Shown piece after piece: positions 38,533 through 48,075 of a stretch of DNA of 64,000 nt. The notes beneath the pieces are model-generated. The model searched no databases. It had not been told where the DNA came from and worked only from the letters and a program-made list of their open reading frames with translations. The DNA is taken from assembly GCA_028712695.1 (NCBI GenBank), contig JAQTQZ010000014.1:32409-96408 (forward strand), read 5' to 3'. A program made the translations under genes and the position numbers. This stretch comes from Methylovulum sp. GTDB lineage: Bacteria; Pseudomonadota; Gammaproteobacteria; Methylococcales; Methylomonadaceae. How positions within the stretch are numbered: position 1 is the stretch's first letter; the number at the start of each line of letters is the position of its first letter.

Positions 38533-39114
38533 TTACTCTATAATTTCAGCTTTTTCGATGACAATGTCAGTTTTAGGCACATCCTGATGGCCGCCACGAT
38601 TGCCTGTTGGCTGCTGTGCCATCGCATCTACCACATCCATACCGTCGATGACTTCACCAAATACCGCATAGCCCCAGCCGCTTGATGTCGGGCTGGTATA
38701 GTTCAGGAAGCCGTTATCTTTATAATTGATAAAAAACTGCGCAGTTGCCGAATCAACTACGTTAGTACGCGCCATTGCGAGCGTGCCACGCTTGTTTAGC
38801 AAGCCGTTATCCGCTTCATTTTTGATAGGGGCATGCACCGCTTTTTGGGTAAACGATGCGTCAAAACCACCGCCTTGTGCCATAAAACCTGGAATAACCC
38901 GATGAAAAATCGTGCCGTTATAAAAACCTTCGTTAACATAGGTCAAAAAATTTGCCGCTGAAATTGGCGCTTTTTCAGCGTTCAATTGAATAGTGATAAC
39001 ACCCAGAGAGGTTGTTAATTTAACTTTTGTTGATGAATCAGACATTATATTTTCCTTTGCAAAAGAAAGTGTTGTAGTTAAAAACAGCATCAGGGCAAGC
39101 AGTGTTAAACGCAT
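38533..39114 (-). CDS. Cyclophilin-type peptidyl-prolyl cis-trans isomerase with possible dual start
   Basis: The long form has 193 residues and begins with a signal-like sequence ([19 protein letters not shown]). An internal ATG at 39045 ([10 protein letters not shown]) has its own AGGA 7 bases before it and would give a 170-residue cytoplasmic form. Catalytic-domain marks are [32 protein letters not shown] and [12 protein letters not shown]. The fold catalyses proline isomerisation in protein folding. Both starts have acceptable ribosome-binding sites. The periplasmic and cytoplasmic forms (PpiA-like and PpiB-like) may therefore come from one gene. Location is inferred, not proven. Confidence 0.9.
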   Translation of the reverse strand: MRLTLLALMLFLTTTLSFAKENIMSDSSTKVKLTTSLGVITIQLNAEKAPISAANFLTYVNEGFYNGTIFHRVIPGFMAQGGGFDASFTQKAVHAPIKNEADNGLLNKRGTLAMARTNVVDSATAQFFINYKDNGFLNYTSPTSSGWGYAVFGEVIDGMDVVDAMAQQPTGNRGGHQDVPKTDIVIEKAEIIE

Positions 39115-39246
39115 AGAGTATTCCTTGTGATTGATGCAAACAGGAGATTCTAGGTGTTTTTATCTTGAAAGAGAAGTATGCGCTTGGTAAATTGTAACCA
39201 TTTTTGCCAAATAGCATCGCTAAATGGCCTTGTTCACTTCGTCTGT

Positions 39247-40617
39247 ATGCTGAAAATATATAACACCCTGTCCCGAAAAAAAGAACTGTTCCAGCCCCGT
39301 GTCGAAGGCAAAGTAGGCCTGTATGTCTGCGGCATGACCGTTTACGATTATTGCCATATCGGCCATGCCCGCGTCATGGTTGTATTCGACACCGTGGCAA
39401 GGCATTTCCGTTATTCCGGCTATGACTTAACCTATGTCCGCAATATTACCGATATTGACGATAAAATCATCCATCGCGCCCATGAAAATAACGAAGAATT
39501 TGGCGCGCTGACTGAACGTTTCATCACTGCGATGCACGAAGACGAACGCGCTCTCGGCGTCCTTCCGCCCGACTTCGAGCCTAGGGCGACGCAAGCCATT
39601 GCCGACATCGTTACCATGATTGCCGCATTAATAGCCAAGGGGTTCGCCTATATTGGCAGCAATGGCGATGTGTTCTACTCCGTCAATAAATTCAAGACCT
39701 ACGGGCAATTATCCGGCAAAAATCTGGATGACTTACAAGCGGGCGAGCGGGTTGATGTCGATACCGCCAAACAAAACCCACTGGATTTTGTGCTCTGGAA
39801 AATGGCAAAAGCCAATGAGCCTGCGTGGGAATCGCCTTGGGGACTAGGGCGTCCTGGCTGGCATATTGAATGTTCGGCAATGTCCACCTGCTGCTTAGGC
39901 AATCACTTTGATATTCATGGCGGTGGCATGGACTTGCAGTTCCCGCATCATGAAAATGAAATCGCCCAATCTGAAGGCGCCACTGGCGAAAAATTTGTCA
40001 ACCTTTGGATGCACAATGGCTTCGTCCGGGTTAACGAAGAAAAAATGTCCAAGTCGTTAGGCAATTTCTTTACTGTGCGCGAAGTCCTGAAGCAATATCG
40101 GCCTGAAATTATCCGTTTCTTTATCCTATCCAGCCATTACCGCAGCCCGCTGAATTATTCCGATGAACAATTAAATGATGCAGGAACGGCTTTAACCCGA
40201 CTTTACACGGCGTTGCGTGGTATTGAAATAACCGATGAGGCCAAAGACGCGGACTATGAAAACCGCTTTAAACAAGCAATGGACGATGATTTCAATACGC
40301 CGGTCGCATTAGCCGTACTGTTTGATCTGGCCAGGGAACTCAACAAAGCCAAAGAAAGCGACCACGAAACTATCGCTAACTTAGCCGCCACCTTAAAATA
40401 TCTAGGTGGCCTGCTGGGTCTCTTACAAAATGACGCCAATGAATTCTTACAAGGCGACTCGCAAGGCGTCGATGTGGAACAACAAATACAGGCGCGGATC
40501 GACGCAAAAAAAGCGAAGAATTGGGCGCTGGCCGATAAAATCCGCGATGACTTAAAAGCCTTAGGCGTAATATTGGAAGATGCGCCCAACGGCACGACCC
40601 TCTGGCGACGCGAATAA
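39247..40617 (+). CDS. cysS: Cysteinyl-tRNA synthetase
   Basis: The frame extends left to 39178, but the family start is the ATG at 39247 ([15 protein letters not shown]), giving 456 residues, the usual length. The upstream 23 codons are probably leader, although the ATG at 39178 is preceded by GAGAAG. The class I motifs are CHIGHARV (the HIGH motif, about residues 36-43) and KMSKSLGN (about 263-270). C28, near VCGMTVYD, is one of the zinc ligands that check cysteine. It attaches Cys to tRNA-Cys in the cytoplasm and is divergent from ppi. Confidence 0.95.
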   Translation: MLKIYNTLSRKKELFQPRVEGKVGLYVCGMTVYDYCHIGHARVMVVFDTVARHFRYSGYDLTYVRNITDIDDKIIHRAHENNEEFGALTERFITAMHEDERALGVLPPDFEPRATQAIADIVTMIAALIAKGFAYIGSNGDVFYSVNKFKTYGQLSGKNLDDLQAGERVDVDTAKQNPLDFVLWKMAKANEPAWESPWGLGRPGWHIECSAMSTCCLGNHFDIHGGGMDLQFPHHENEIAQSEGATGEKFVNLWMHNGFVRVNEEKMSKSLGNFFTVREVLKQYRPEIIRFFILSSHYRSPLNYSDEQLNDAGTALTRLYTALRGIEITDEAKDADYENRFKQAMDDDFNTPVALAVLFDLARELNKAKESDHETIANLAATLKYLGGLLGLLQNDANEFLQGDSQGVDVEQQIQARIDAKKAKNWALADKIRDDLKALGVILEDAPNGTTLWRRE

Positions 40618-40682
40618 ACCATATTAATCCGCCTGACATGACCTTATTTTAATTACACACCGTACTTACCGAAAATAAAAAA

Positions 40683-41312
40683 ATGAGTGAATTAAAAGAC
40701 AAATCCGTCCAAACTTTTCTTGATGAATTGGCCAGTAAGGCCGCCACACCCGGCGGTGGCAGCGCGGCGGCAATTATGGGCGCGCAAGCCGCCGCTTTAG
40801 TCAGCATGGTCTGCAACCTAACCATCGGCAAACCTAAATACGCTGAAGTTGAAGCGGACATGCAGGCTTTGTTAGAAAAATCAGAGGCACTTCGTAAAAA
40901 ACTGACCGCCCTGATTAAGGCCGATATGGACGTATTTGACCGGGTTATGGCGGCTTATGGCTTACCTAAAGAAACCGACCCAGAAAAAACCGCCCGTAGC
41001 GAAGCAATACAAACCGTGTTAAAAGACGCTACAGAAGTACCGTTAGCCTGTGCACGTGCGTGCCGTGAGGCAATCGAATTAAGCGACATCGCCGCCGAAA
41101 AAGGCAACCTTGGTGTGATTAGCGATGCCGGTGCGGCAGTTATGGCGGCTTACAGCGGCTTAAAGAGCGCTGCATTAAACGTTTATATCAACACCAATAG
41201 CTTAAAAGACCCTCTGTTTGTCGAGCAGAAACTCGCTGAACTGGATGTGATTTTAACGGGTGCCGACCAAGCCGTAGAAAACATTTACCAGCGCGTTAAA
41301 ACCAAACTATAA
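40683..41312 (+). CDS. fchA: Methenyl-tetrahydrofolate cyclohydrolase
   Basis: The 209-residue product matches FchA of methylotrophs and the cyclodeaminase domain of formiminotransferase (FTCD_C). Marks are ELASKAATPGGGSAAAIMGAQAAAL near the N-terminus, then the SMVCNLTIGK helix and DPEKTARSEAIQTVLKDATEVPLACARAC. FchA interconverts methenyl-H4F and formyl-H4F and works next to MtdA in C1 assimilation. It is 6 kb from mtdA, separated by xoxF, lpxH and cysS. It follows cysS by 65 bases in the same direction. Confidence 0.9.
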   Translation: MSELKDKSVQTFLDELASKAATPGGGSAAAIMGAQAAALVSMVCNLTIGKPKYAEVEADMQALLEKSEALRKKLTALIKADMDVFDRVMAAYGLPKETDPEKTARSEAIQTVLKDATEVPLACARACREAIELSDIAAEKGNLGVISDAGAAVMAAYSGLKSAALNVYINTNSLKDPLFVEQKLAELDVILTGADQAVENIYQRVKTKL

Positions 41313-41398
41313 CAGAGCATGAGACGGCGGCTTGCCAAAGCCGGACTGTTTGTGACGCCACTCTTTAAATTTTGAAACAAAATGCCAGGAACAACCTT

Positions 41399-43213
41399 AT
41401 GAGCTCCATTTACGGCTGGTTTTCAGTCTCAAAATCCGCACCGTCACCCGGAATGATTGACAGCCAACGCAACGCATCAAAATGCCTGACAGCAACCTCG
41501 CCCCGCGTTGCCTGCCAACATAAACGCGCCGAATTGGGCGGTCACGGCAGCAATGCCGCGCCGGCCATTTATCAATCTGAACGCATCCTGGCAATTATTG
41601 ACGGCACACCGCAATGGCAGGATAGCGCATTGGCAACACTGGCAAAACAACAGGGTGACGCCCACGCGCTCGCTGAAGGTTTTTTGCGTGATGGCCGCGC
41701 CGTGCTCAATAAAATCAGCGGCCCCTTTGCCTGCTGCCTGATAGCCCCTGAAAACCACTACGCCTTACTGGCAGTTGACCGCTTGGGCATTCGGCCACTG
41801 GCCTTTTATTGGCAGAACGGGCATCTTATTTTTGGTAGCCAACTTGACCAAATCGCCGCCCGCCCAGATGTTAAAGTAGCCGTTGATCCGCAGGCTATTT
41901 TTAACTATCTATATGCCCACATCATTCCAAGCCCAGAAACGATTTATCAAGGCATTGCCAAACTTCAGCCCGCCGAATGTTTGGAAATCAGCAACGGACA
42001 GATTGACCGCCAATTTTATTGGCAACGGCCTTATCACGACAGCCCGCTACCCAAAACCGCCCTACTCGCCCAATTACACACCGAACTGGAACAAGCCACC
42101 GCGCTGTGCTTACCAGACCAACACACTGGCGCGTTTTTGAGTGGCGGGCTTGATAGCAGCACGGTGGTTGGCAAGTTCCAAAAGCTGATGCCGCACCCTA
42201 TTGATGCGTTCACCATAGGCTTTGATGCGGCCGGTTATGATGAAATGGAATACGCGCGGATAACCGCCAAACATTTTAACGTCAAGCTGCATGAATACTA
42301 TGTCACTCCCGCCGATGTCCTACATGCGATCCCATTAATTGCCAAGACTTACGACGAACCCTTTGGCAATGCCTCCGCTATTCCCGCCTATTACTGCGCC
42401 AAACTTGCCAAAGAGCAGGGCATGACAAAATTATTGGCTGGCGATGGCGGCGATGAGATTTTTGCCGGCAATGCGCGTTATGCCAAGCAAAAGCTATTCG
42501 ATTTTTATCGGTATATTCCAGGTATCGCCAAGTCAATTTTAGAACCCTTGGCCGCTAATATCCCGCCGCTACGGAAAGTTAAAAGCTACATCGACCAAGC
42601 AAACATTCCAATGCCCGAACGCTTGGAAACCTATAATTTCCTGCACCGCACCCCTTTAACAGAAATTTTTTCTGGGGACTTCCTAAGACAAGTCAACCCG
42701 AACTTACCGTTGCAAAACCTACATAATACTTACCAGCATGCCGCCACCGATGATTTGGTCAAACGGATGCTATTTTTAGACAATAAATTCACCTTAGCCG
42801 ATAATGACTTGCGAAAAGTCAACCGCATGTGTGAATTGGCCGGTGTTGACGTAAGATATCCTATGCTACAAGAAAATCTGGTGGACTTTGCGGCCACCAT
42901 CCCTTCTAACTGGCTGATGCAAGGCATTGGACTGCGGTCATTTTATCGTGCCGGCATGAAAGGCTTCTTGCCAGATGCAACGCTGGCAAAAAGCAAACAA
43001 GGCTTTGGCTTGCCATTTGGCGTTTGGATGAGCACCGATAAGGATCTAAAAGACTTTGCCGAAGCCAATTTGCAAAGCATAGCAAACCGTGATTTTTTAA
43101 ATCCTGCCTATATTAAAAAGCTGCTTCAACTACATCAGTCTGGCGATGCATCTTATTACGGTGTGATGATTTGGTTATTGATCATGTTGGAGCAGTGGTT
43201 ATCAACCCATTAA
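41399..43213 (+). CDS. Asparagine-synthetase-like protein lacking the glutaminase cysteine
   Basis: I use the ATG at 41399 (AGGA 8 bases upstream), giving 604 residues (MSSIYGWFS). The C-terminal half is an asparagine-synthase domain with the pyrophosphate loop SGGLDSS (residues 248-254) and GDGGDEIFAGN. The N-terminal part has the class II amidotransferase fold (ALLAVDRLGIRPLAFYW, LIFGSQLDQ), but Cys2, the nucleophile of the glutaminase, is missing: the second residue is Ser. So it may use free ammonia or another amine, or activate a carboxylate for amide formation as in peptide-maturation homologues. It follows fchA by 86 bases and precedes prsR by 51. Its substrate is unknown. Confidence 0.85.
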   Translation: MSSIYGWFSVSKSAPSPGMIDSQRNASKCLTATSPRVACQHKRAELGGHGSNAAPAIYQSERILAIIDGTPQWQDSALATLAKQQGDAHALAEGFLRDGRAVLNKISGPFACCLIAPENHYALLAVDRLGIRPLAFYWQNGHLIFGSQLDQIAARPDVKVAVDPQAIFNYLYAHIIPSPETIYQGIAKLQPAECLEISNGQIDRQFYWQRPYHDSPLPKTALLAQLHTELEQATALCLPDQHTGAFLSGGLDSSTVVGKFQKLMPHPIDAFTIGFDAAGYDEMEYARITAKHFNVKLHEYYVTPADVLHAIPLIAKTYDEPFGNASAIPAYYCAKLAKEQGMTKLLAGDGGDEIFAGNARYAKQKLFDFYRYIPGIAKSILEPLAANIPPLRKVKSYIDQANIPMPERLETYNFLHRTPLTEIFSGDFLRQVNPNLPLQNLHNTYQHAATDDLVKRMLFLDNKFTLADNDLRKVNRMCELAGVDVRYPMLQENLVDFAATIPSNWLMQGIGLRSFYRAGMKGFLPDATLAKSKQGFGLPFGVWMSTDKDLKDFAEANLQSIANRDFLNPAYIKKLLQLHQSGDASYYGVMIWLLIMLEQWLSTH

Positions 43214-43264
43214 TTGTTCGGTGTTACAGAACCTTGCAATTAAACAGCACAAAACAGGCGGCAA

Positions 43265-44626
43265 ATGATGGTGGTCACTAAAAGAACGTTATTGATTGTA
43301 GAAGATGACCCGGGCTTGCAAAAGCAATTAAAATGGAGTTTTGATGGCTATCAAACTGTCATCGCTGGCAACCGGGACGATGCCATTACCGCATTAAGAC
43401 GCCACATGCCCTCCGTGGTGACGCTGGATTTAGGCTTGCCACCAGACCCAACAAACGCAAGTGAAGGGCTTGAAACCCTCAAAGAAATCCTGCAACTGGC
43501 CCCTAGCACTAAAGTGATTGTCGTCACCGGCAATGATGACCGGAACAACGCCGTTAAGGCCGTGGCCATGGGCGCCTATGATTTTTATCAAAAACCCATT
43601 GACAGTGATGAATTGACGCTGATTATCGAACGCGCTTTTCAACTCGATGATTTGCAAAAAGCTTATTCGAGCTTGCAACAAGCCAACACGGAGCCCTTAT
43701 CCGGCATTATCGCATCCAGCAAAAAAATGCAGGGGCTTTCACGAACCATAGAAAAAGTCGCCCCCACCAATGCCACCACCTTGTTACTGGGTGAAAGCGG
43801 TACCGGTAAAGAAGTGCTGGCAAAGGCCCTACATGAACTAAGCGACCGTGCCAGCAAACCTTTTGTCGCAGTAAATTGCGCGGCCATTCCAGAAAACTTG
43901 CTAGAAAGCGAGCTGTTCGGTTATGAAAAAGGTGCGTTTACCGGAGCCACCCAACAAACTAAAGGCAAAATAGAATATGCCGATAAAGGCACTTTTTTTC
44001 TGGATGAAATTGGCGACCTGCCCTTTGCCCTGCAATCCAAACTACTACGTTTTCTTCAGGAAAGGGTGGTTGAACGCCTAGGTGGAAGACGGGAAATACC
44101 CATTGATGTACGCATTGTTTGCGCGACCCATCAAAACCTGCAAACACTGATTGACGAAGGCAAATTCCGAAGCGATTTATATTATCGGATCAGTGAAATA
44201 ACCATCAATATCCCCCCCTTAAGAGAGCGGGATGGTGACGCCATAGTCATCGCCACCGCCTTGTTAAAACGCTTTTGCAAATCCCACAACAAACAAATAA
44301 AAGGCTTTAGCGATGAAGCCATTGCCGCCATTGAGAATTATGCGTGGCCGGGCAATATCCGTGAACTTGAAAATAAAATCAAACGTGCCGTCATCATGAC
44401 GGACGAAGCCTTTATTTCGGATTATGACATCGAACTACGGCAAAATACCGAAGATGCTATGCCATTTAATCTGAAGACCGTCCGGGAAACCGCTGAAACT
44501 GCTGCAATAAAAAGGGCACTGACGGTATCCCACAACAACATCTCCAACGCTGCCAAGCTGCTAGGCGTGACACGACCAACGCTTTATAGCCTGTTTGAAA
44601 AATATGGCATCCAGGTTAACGGCTAA
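43265..44626 (+). CDS. prsR: PrsR-type sigma-54-dependent response regulator of exosortase/EPS systems
   Basis: The 453-residue product has a receiver domain (residues 8-125) with acceptor D55 (TLDLGLPP), a AAA+ domain with Walker A GESGTGKE (176-183) and the sigma-54 contact GAFTGA (223-228), and a C-terminal Fis-type helix-turn-helix (NISNAAKLLGVTRPTLYSLFEKYGI). The LGLPPDPTNASEGL stretch after the acceptor is typical of PrsR, the regulator of PEP-CTERM and polysaccharide genes. Its sensor kinase (PrsK) is not next to it here. It could control the cluster at 52-62 kb (inference). Confidence 0.88.
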   Translation: MMVVTKRTLLIVEDDPGLQKQLKWSFDGYQTVIAGNRDDAITALRRHMPSVVTLDLGLPPDPTNASEGLETLKEILQLAPSTKVIVVTGNDDRNNAVKAVAMGAYDFYQKPIDSDELTLIIERAFQLDDLQKAYSSLQQANTEPLSGIIASSKKMQGLSRTIEKVAPTNATTLLLGESGTGKEVLAKALHELSDRASKPFVAVNCAAIPENLLESELFGYEKGAFTGATQQTKGKIEYADKGTFFLDEIGDLPFALQSKLLRFLQERVVERLGGRREIPIDVRIVCATHQNLQTLIDEGKFRSDLYYRISEITINIPPLRERDGDAIVIATALLKRFCKSHNKQIKGFSDEAIAAIENYAWPGNIRELENKIKRAVIMTDEAFISDYDIELRQNTEDAMPFNLKTVRETAETAAIKRALTVSHNNISNAAKLLGVTRPTLYSLFEKYGIQVNG

Positions 44627-44699
44627 TTTAACCCGCGATTGCCATAGCGCCGAATTGTTCAGACCCACTTGAAGCACTAGCACCCGTCCGACATCATCA

Positions 44700-45332
44700 C
44701 TACTTGCGGTTTAACGCCGCCGCCGCATCTTGCCCAGTTCCCGCCAAATGTGCATCGCGTGCCGGCAATACGTCTGCGACAACTTCCAGACGCTTCCAAG
44801 CCGGCGCAGGTGTTTCGCAATGTTTTTTAGGGACAAACGCAGATTCTTCCACCAGTGTCATTTTGTGAATATAGCGGGGGCAATTAGGAAACATTTCCCG
44901 TAGTTTTACCCGTAGAATTATTTGCGCCTCCGGCCAGTGATCCAATAACGGGTCATTTTCCTGTATAAACGCACTGCCGTTCAATCGTAGCCTCGCTTGC
45001 CGCTGGAAATCAACGAACAATAAACTGACATGCCTATTAACCAACACATTGCCCGCTGAAAGGTACATGCCACTACCATCATAGAGCGGAAAAGCAAGGG
45101 TACATTCATCAAGCACCTGGACCAAACCCACACTACCGCCTTTGTAAGAACAATTAGGCCGCCCCTCCCCGTCAACTGTAGCTAAGAAAAACATGTTTTG
45201 CTCTTCGATAAAAGCTTTGTCTTCCGGACTAATCTGCCCGGTTACAATCGCCTCGGCAAGGCGGTCAGCCATGCGTTGAGTATCAAACTGGTTTTGCAAT
45301 TTACGGCTGCCTTCGTGGTAAAACTCACTCAT
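44700..45332 (-). CDS. Pyridoxamine 5'-phosphate oxidase-like flavoprotein
   Basis: The start at the ATG at 45332 lies behind GGGAGGAG; the frame also has a GTG one codon earlier. The product (210 residues) shows the split-barrel flavin fold: MFFLATVDGEGRPNCSYKGG near residues 48-65, then GMYLSAGNVLVNRHVSLLFVDF and a central RLRLNGSAFI strand. The family binds FMN or related flavins and includes reductases and heme-binding proteins. Substrate specificity cannot be read. It lies 50 bases behind the TetR gene in the same direction, so the two are probably cotranscribed. Confidence 0.75.
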   Translation of the reverse strand: MSEFYHEGSRKLQNQFDTQRMADRLAEAIVTGQISPEDKAFIEEQNMFFLATVDGEGRPNCSYKGGSVGLVQVLDECTLAFPLYDGSGMYLSAGNVLVNRHVSLLFVDFQRQARLRLNGSAFIQENDPLLDHWPEAQIILRVKLREMFPNCPRYIHKMTLVEESAFVPKKHCETPAPAWKRLEVVADVLPARDAHLAGTGQDAAAALNRK

Positions 45333-45382
45333 CACTCCTCCCGGGAGTTAAATATTGGGGAACAGACTTGGTTTAAAAATAC

Positions 45383-45946
45383 TTACCTTAAGCTTGCCTC
45401 GATAAGCACAATAGCCGCCTGCCGAGCCTGTCCGGCCACGCCAGAATGACGCTTCATTTGCTCTGAGACAATAGCGCCTTCAATCAGCAGGCTTAACTGC
45501 AACGCCAAGTTTTCAGGATAGTTAGAACCACATTGCCTCGCTAAGTCAGCGATATAGCAGCGAAATTTATCATAAAACTCAGCGGACACTTGATGCACAG
45601 GATTGCCTTCAAGCGGAAACTCCGCAGCCGCATTGATGAATGCGCAACCTCGAAATTCAGGAATAGCCAGCCATTCGTCCAGCACATCAAAAACCGCCAA
45701 TAACTTTTCTTTAGGATTAGCGGCTTTATCGTCAACCTGAGCGACAAACCACGTCCGAAAATCCTCATCCCGTTTACGCAGGAATGCAACCACCAAGTCG
45801 TCTTTGGAAGGGAAATACTTGTAAAGGCTCATTTTTGTCGTGTTTGCCGCTTTGGCAATGGCATCAACACCCGTCGCCCTAACGCCTTGGCTATAAAAAA
45901 GTTCTGATGCAGCGAGCAGGATTTTTTCTTGGAGTGTTGAAGGCAT
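45383..45946 (-). CDS. TetR-family transcriptional repressor
   Basis: I use the ATG at 45946 (187 residues); the longer frame begins with GTG at 45958. The N-terminal helix-turn-helix is clear: LLAASELFYSQGVRATGVDAIAKAA and KMSLYKYFPSKDDLVVAFL (residues 8-55). The C-terminal ligand domain has no specific marks. TetR repressors release DNA on binding a small molecule. Two palindromes between this gene and the divergent membrane-protein gene are candidate operators, which implies control of the TetR-PNPOx pair and of the divergent gene. Confidence 0.9.
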   Translation of the reverse strand: MPSTLQEKILLAASELFYSQGVRATGVDAIAKAANTTKMSLYKYFPSKDDLVVAFLRKRDEDFRTWFVAQVDDKAANPKEKLLAVFDVLDEWLAIPEFRGCAFINAAAEFPLEGNPVHQVSAEFYDKFRCYIADLARQCGSNYPENLALQLSLLIEGAIVSEQMKRHSGVAGQARQAAIVLIEASLR

Positions 45947-45980
45947 GAATAGAAACACCGATGACTGATATTGTTGCAGC

Positions 45981-46027
45981 TATACCGAGCGGTATACTAT
46001 AATAAAAACTATACTGACCAGTAAGTA
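45981..46027. promoter_or_regulatory. Two TetR-type operator candidates
   Basis: TATACCG-AG-CGGTATA at 45981-45996 is a perfect palindrome. TACTG-AC-CAGTA at 46012-46023 is another. Both lie between the divergent TetR and membrane-protein genes, in the style of NemR/AcuR-like TetR sites. Confidence 0.6.
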
Positions 46028-46067
46028 TTTTTAATTATAACAAACAATTTAAATAGCAGGAGACATA

Positions 46068-46457
46068 ATGGAAATATTATTAATAGGTGCGGTGATAATG
46101 GTTTTTGCCTTATTAGGCTCGGCATGGCTGATGACCTTTGCAAGATGGTTTCCAATTAAAGGCATCGATGGGGAATTTCTAAGCGATTATAAAACGCTCA
46201 TCAGGGCGCATGTTGACTTTGCCTTAATGGCTTTGTTTTGCCTAGCTTTTTACGCCACGAAAATACCATTGCCGATTGCCGCCTGCTGGCTGGTTGTGAT
46301 CGGCGGAATTACTAATCCCTGCGTATTTGTTGTCGCTGCATTTGATCCGGATTTTTGGGGAAAGCCCCATTGGCAAGTTTATTCAGCACTGAGTTTTATC
46401 ATTACAACCATTGGCTTTGCCTGGATTGGAATGACATTATTGGCGTATGCCTGGTGA
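46068..46457 (+). CDS. Small four-helix membrane protein under TetR control
   Basis: The 129-residue product has four membrane helices, at about residues 3-24, 48-67, 72-95 and 104-127. A conserved-looking RAHVDFAL lies at the start of the second, and GGITNPC inside the third. A good AGGAG ribosome-binding site precedes the ATG. The arrangement recalls small membrane isomerases or mutases (for example of the styrene-oxide-isomerase type), but the match is too weak to name. Divergence from a TetR repressor and two palindromes suggests that it is induced by some small molecule. Confidence 0.6.
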   Translation: MEILLIGAVIMVFALLGSAWLMTFARWFPIKGIDGEFLSDYKTLIRAHVDFALMALFCLAFYATKIPLPIAACWLVVIGGITNPCVFVVAAFDPDFWGKPHWQVYSALSFIITTIGFAWIGMTLLAYAW

Positions 46458-46856
46458 TAGCGCGTTAGCTGGGGCGGCTTTTTTCCATCAGCACTCTTGT
46501 TAAGGTTGATGGAAAACTTAAAAACTATGGTGTGGTGACCGTCTTTTTTAAATGCCTTAACTAAGGAACTTTCCGCCCAGCCTAAATATCTCAGTATTTA
46601 GTTATCGAGATTCTCAAACAATTATTGTTCCGCTCAATAACCACTGGCCTGACAGGCCAGATTAAAGACTTAGAGTACCGCCTGAACCGTCGTTTTTCCA
46701 GCCCGCCTCTGTCATTGTCGTCCCTCCCCTGTAGCTTGCTTGCCTGAAACAGCAAATGCCAGGCCTTTTTTAAATTCCAGCTTATTGGCTCTGCAATATT
46801 TGCCTGCCCTGCTAAAACAACATACATTTTTTATTCTATTTTTTAATGAGTTATCC
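46458..46856. other. Intergenic region without a recognisable gene
   Basis: About 400 bases. It contains a short palindrome CTGGCCTG-A-CAGGCCAG at 46644-46660, but no coding frame with a recognisable product. The promoter of the desaturase should be at the right end. Confidence 0.4.
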
Positions 46857-47915
46857 ATGTCGCAACAATTGACTTACCCTGAGCAGCTATCACCTAACCA
46901 TTTCGCAACGGTGCAGACAGCTAGGGAAGAATTAATACAGGCGGTGGCAAAATACGCACAGCCTGATTACCAAAAAGCCTACTGGCAACTATCGAACACC
47001 ATTATTCCGTACCTTGGCCTTTGGGTTTTAATGATTTATTTCGTATCGCAGGGTTATCCTTACTGGCTTACCCTGTTATTAGCAGTACCTGCGGGTGGCT
47101 TATTGGTACGGATTTTTATTTTTTTCCACGACTGTACCCACGGCGCCTTTTTTCCATCCCGCAAGGCAAACCGTATACTGGGCTATATTACCGGCATCCT
47201 CGTTTTTACCCCGTTTGAAGACTGGCAGCGCACCCATGTTATCCATCATTCTGCTTCAGGCGATCTGGATCGCCGGGGCACAGGTGATGTTTGGACATTA
47301 ACCGTAGAAGAATACTTGGCAGCCTCACGGTTTAAACGCCTAATCTACCGGCTGTTCCGTAACCCGCTGGTATTATTCAGCATTGTCCCGCTATTTTTGT
47401 TTTTGCTGGTCAATCGGTTTTCAAGCCAAGGCGCAGGAAAACGCGAACGCCGTAGCGTTATAGTGACCAATGCCAGCCTTGCCACCCTAATAATTGCCAT
47501 GAGCCTGGCTTTCGGTTGGCAAAATTATTTGCTGGTTCAATTGCCGGTTCTTTGGATAGCGGCCACCACGGGCATGTGGATGTTTTACGTCCAGCACCAG
47601 TACGAAGGTGTTTATTGGACCCGCCATGAAAGCTGGGATCTGACCCGCTCCGGATTGGAAGGCAGTTCGTATTATAAATTGCCTAAAGTGCTGCAATGGC
47701 TGGTCGGAAATATTGGCCTGCATCATATCCACCACGTCAGGGCCAATATCCCCAACTACAATTTGCAGCGTTGCTACAATGAAGTGCCTGCCTTGCAAGC
47801 GGTGATCCCGCTGACTATCCGCAAAAGCTTTAAATCACTTTGGTTGAATTTATGGGATGAGCAACGGCAAAAACTGGTGAGCTTTCGGGCAATTAAAAGG
47901 TTGCCGCGCCGCTAA
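46857..47915 (+). CDS. Membrane fatty acid desaturase
   Basis: I start at the ATG at 46857 (MSQQLTYPEQL); the longer frame from TTG at 46740 adds a stretch unlike the family. The product (352 residues) has three histidine boxes typical of the di-iron desaturases: HDCTHGAFF, HVIHHS and HIHHVRAN. Hydrophobic segments cover about residues 54-100, 180-200 and 215-245. It introduces double bonds into acyl chains in the inner membrane. Family members of this kind prefer delta-9 or delta-12 positions; which applies cannot be told. It stands alone. Confidence 0.88.
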   Translation: MSQQLTYPEQLSPNHFATVQTAREELIQAVAKYAQPDYQKAYWQLSNTIIPYLGLWVLMIYFVSQGYPYWLTLLLAVPAGGLLVRIFIFFHDCTHGAFFPSRKANRILGYITGILVFTPFEDWQRTHVIHHSASGDLDRRGTGDVWTLTVEEYLAASRFKRLIYRLFRNPLVLFSIVPLFLFLLVNRFSSQGAGKRERRSVIVTNASLATLIIAMSLAFGWQNYLLVQLPVLWIAATTGMWMFYVQHQYEGVYWTRHESWDLTRSGLEGSSYYKLPKVLQWLVGNIGLHHIHHVRANIPNYNLQRCYNEVPALQAVIPLTIRKSFKSLWLNLWDEQRQKLVSFRAIKRLPRR

Positions 47916-47922
47916 AATGCCT

Positions 47923-48019
47923 CGTAGGTTGCGGTAAAGCAACGAACCCTTTATGCCCCAGAGAGTACAACGCATTGGGGTGCTAATTGTTGGGATTCGC
48001 ACACTCACCCCAACCTACG
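47923..48019. repeat. REP-like repeat with complementary ends and internal hairpin
   Basis: CGTAGGTTG at 47923-47931 is the reverse complement of CAACCTACG at 48011-48019. Inside, TTGGGGTG and CACCCCAA also pair. This kind of TAGGTTGGG... unit is a common dispersed intergenic element in many bacteria. T-rich sequence follows at 48020, so it could also end transcription of the desaturase gene. Confidence 0.55.
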
Positions 48020-48075
48020 CTTTTTTTCGTGTCTTTCGTGATTTTCGTGGATGCTTGTTCCATAACACCAACCCA

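Noticed and set aside
39178..39246. Upstream in-frame ATG extension of cysS
   Set aside because: The 23 additional residues are not part of the family N-terminus; the ATG at 39247 matches the conserved start.
46644..46660. Palindrome CTGGCCTG-A-CAGGCCAG
   Set aside because: No T-run and far from any gene end; could be a chance palindrome, so listed only inside the intergenic entry.
46591..46827. 78-residue open frame on the minus strand in the gap before the desaturase
   Set aside because: No ribosome-binding site, no recognisable motif and low-complexity composition; treated as non-coding.
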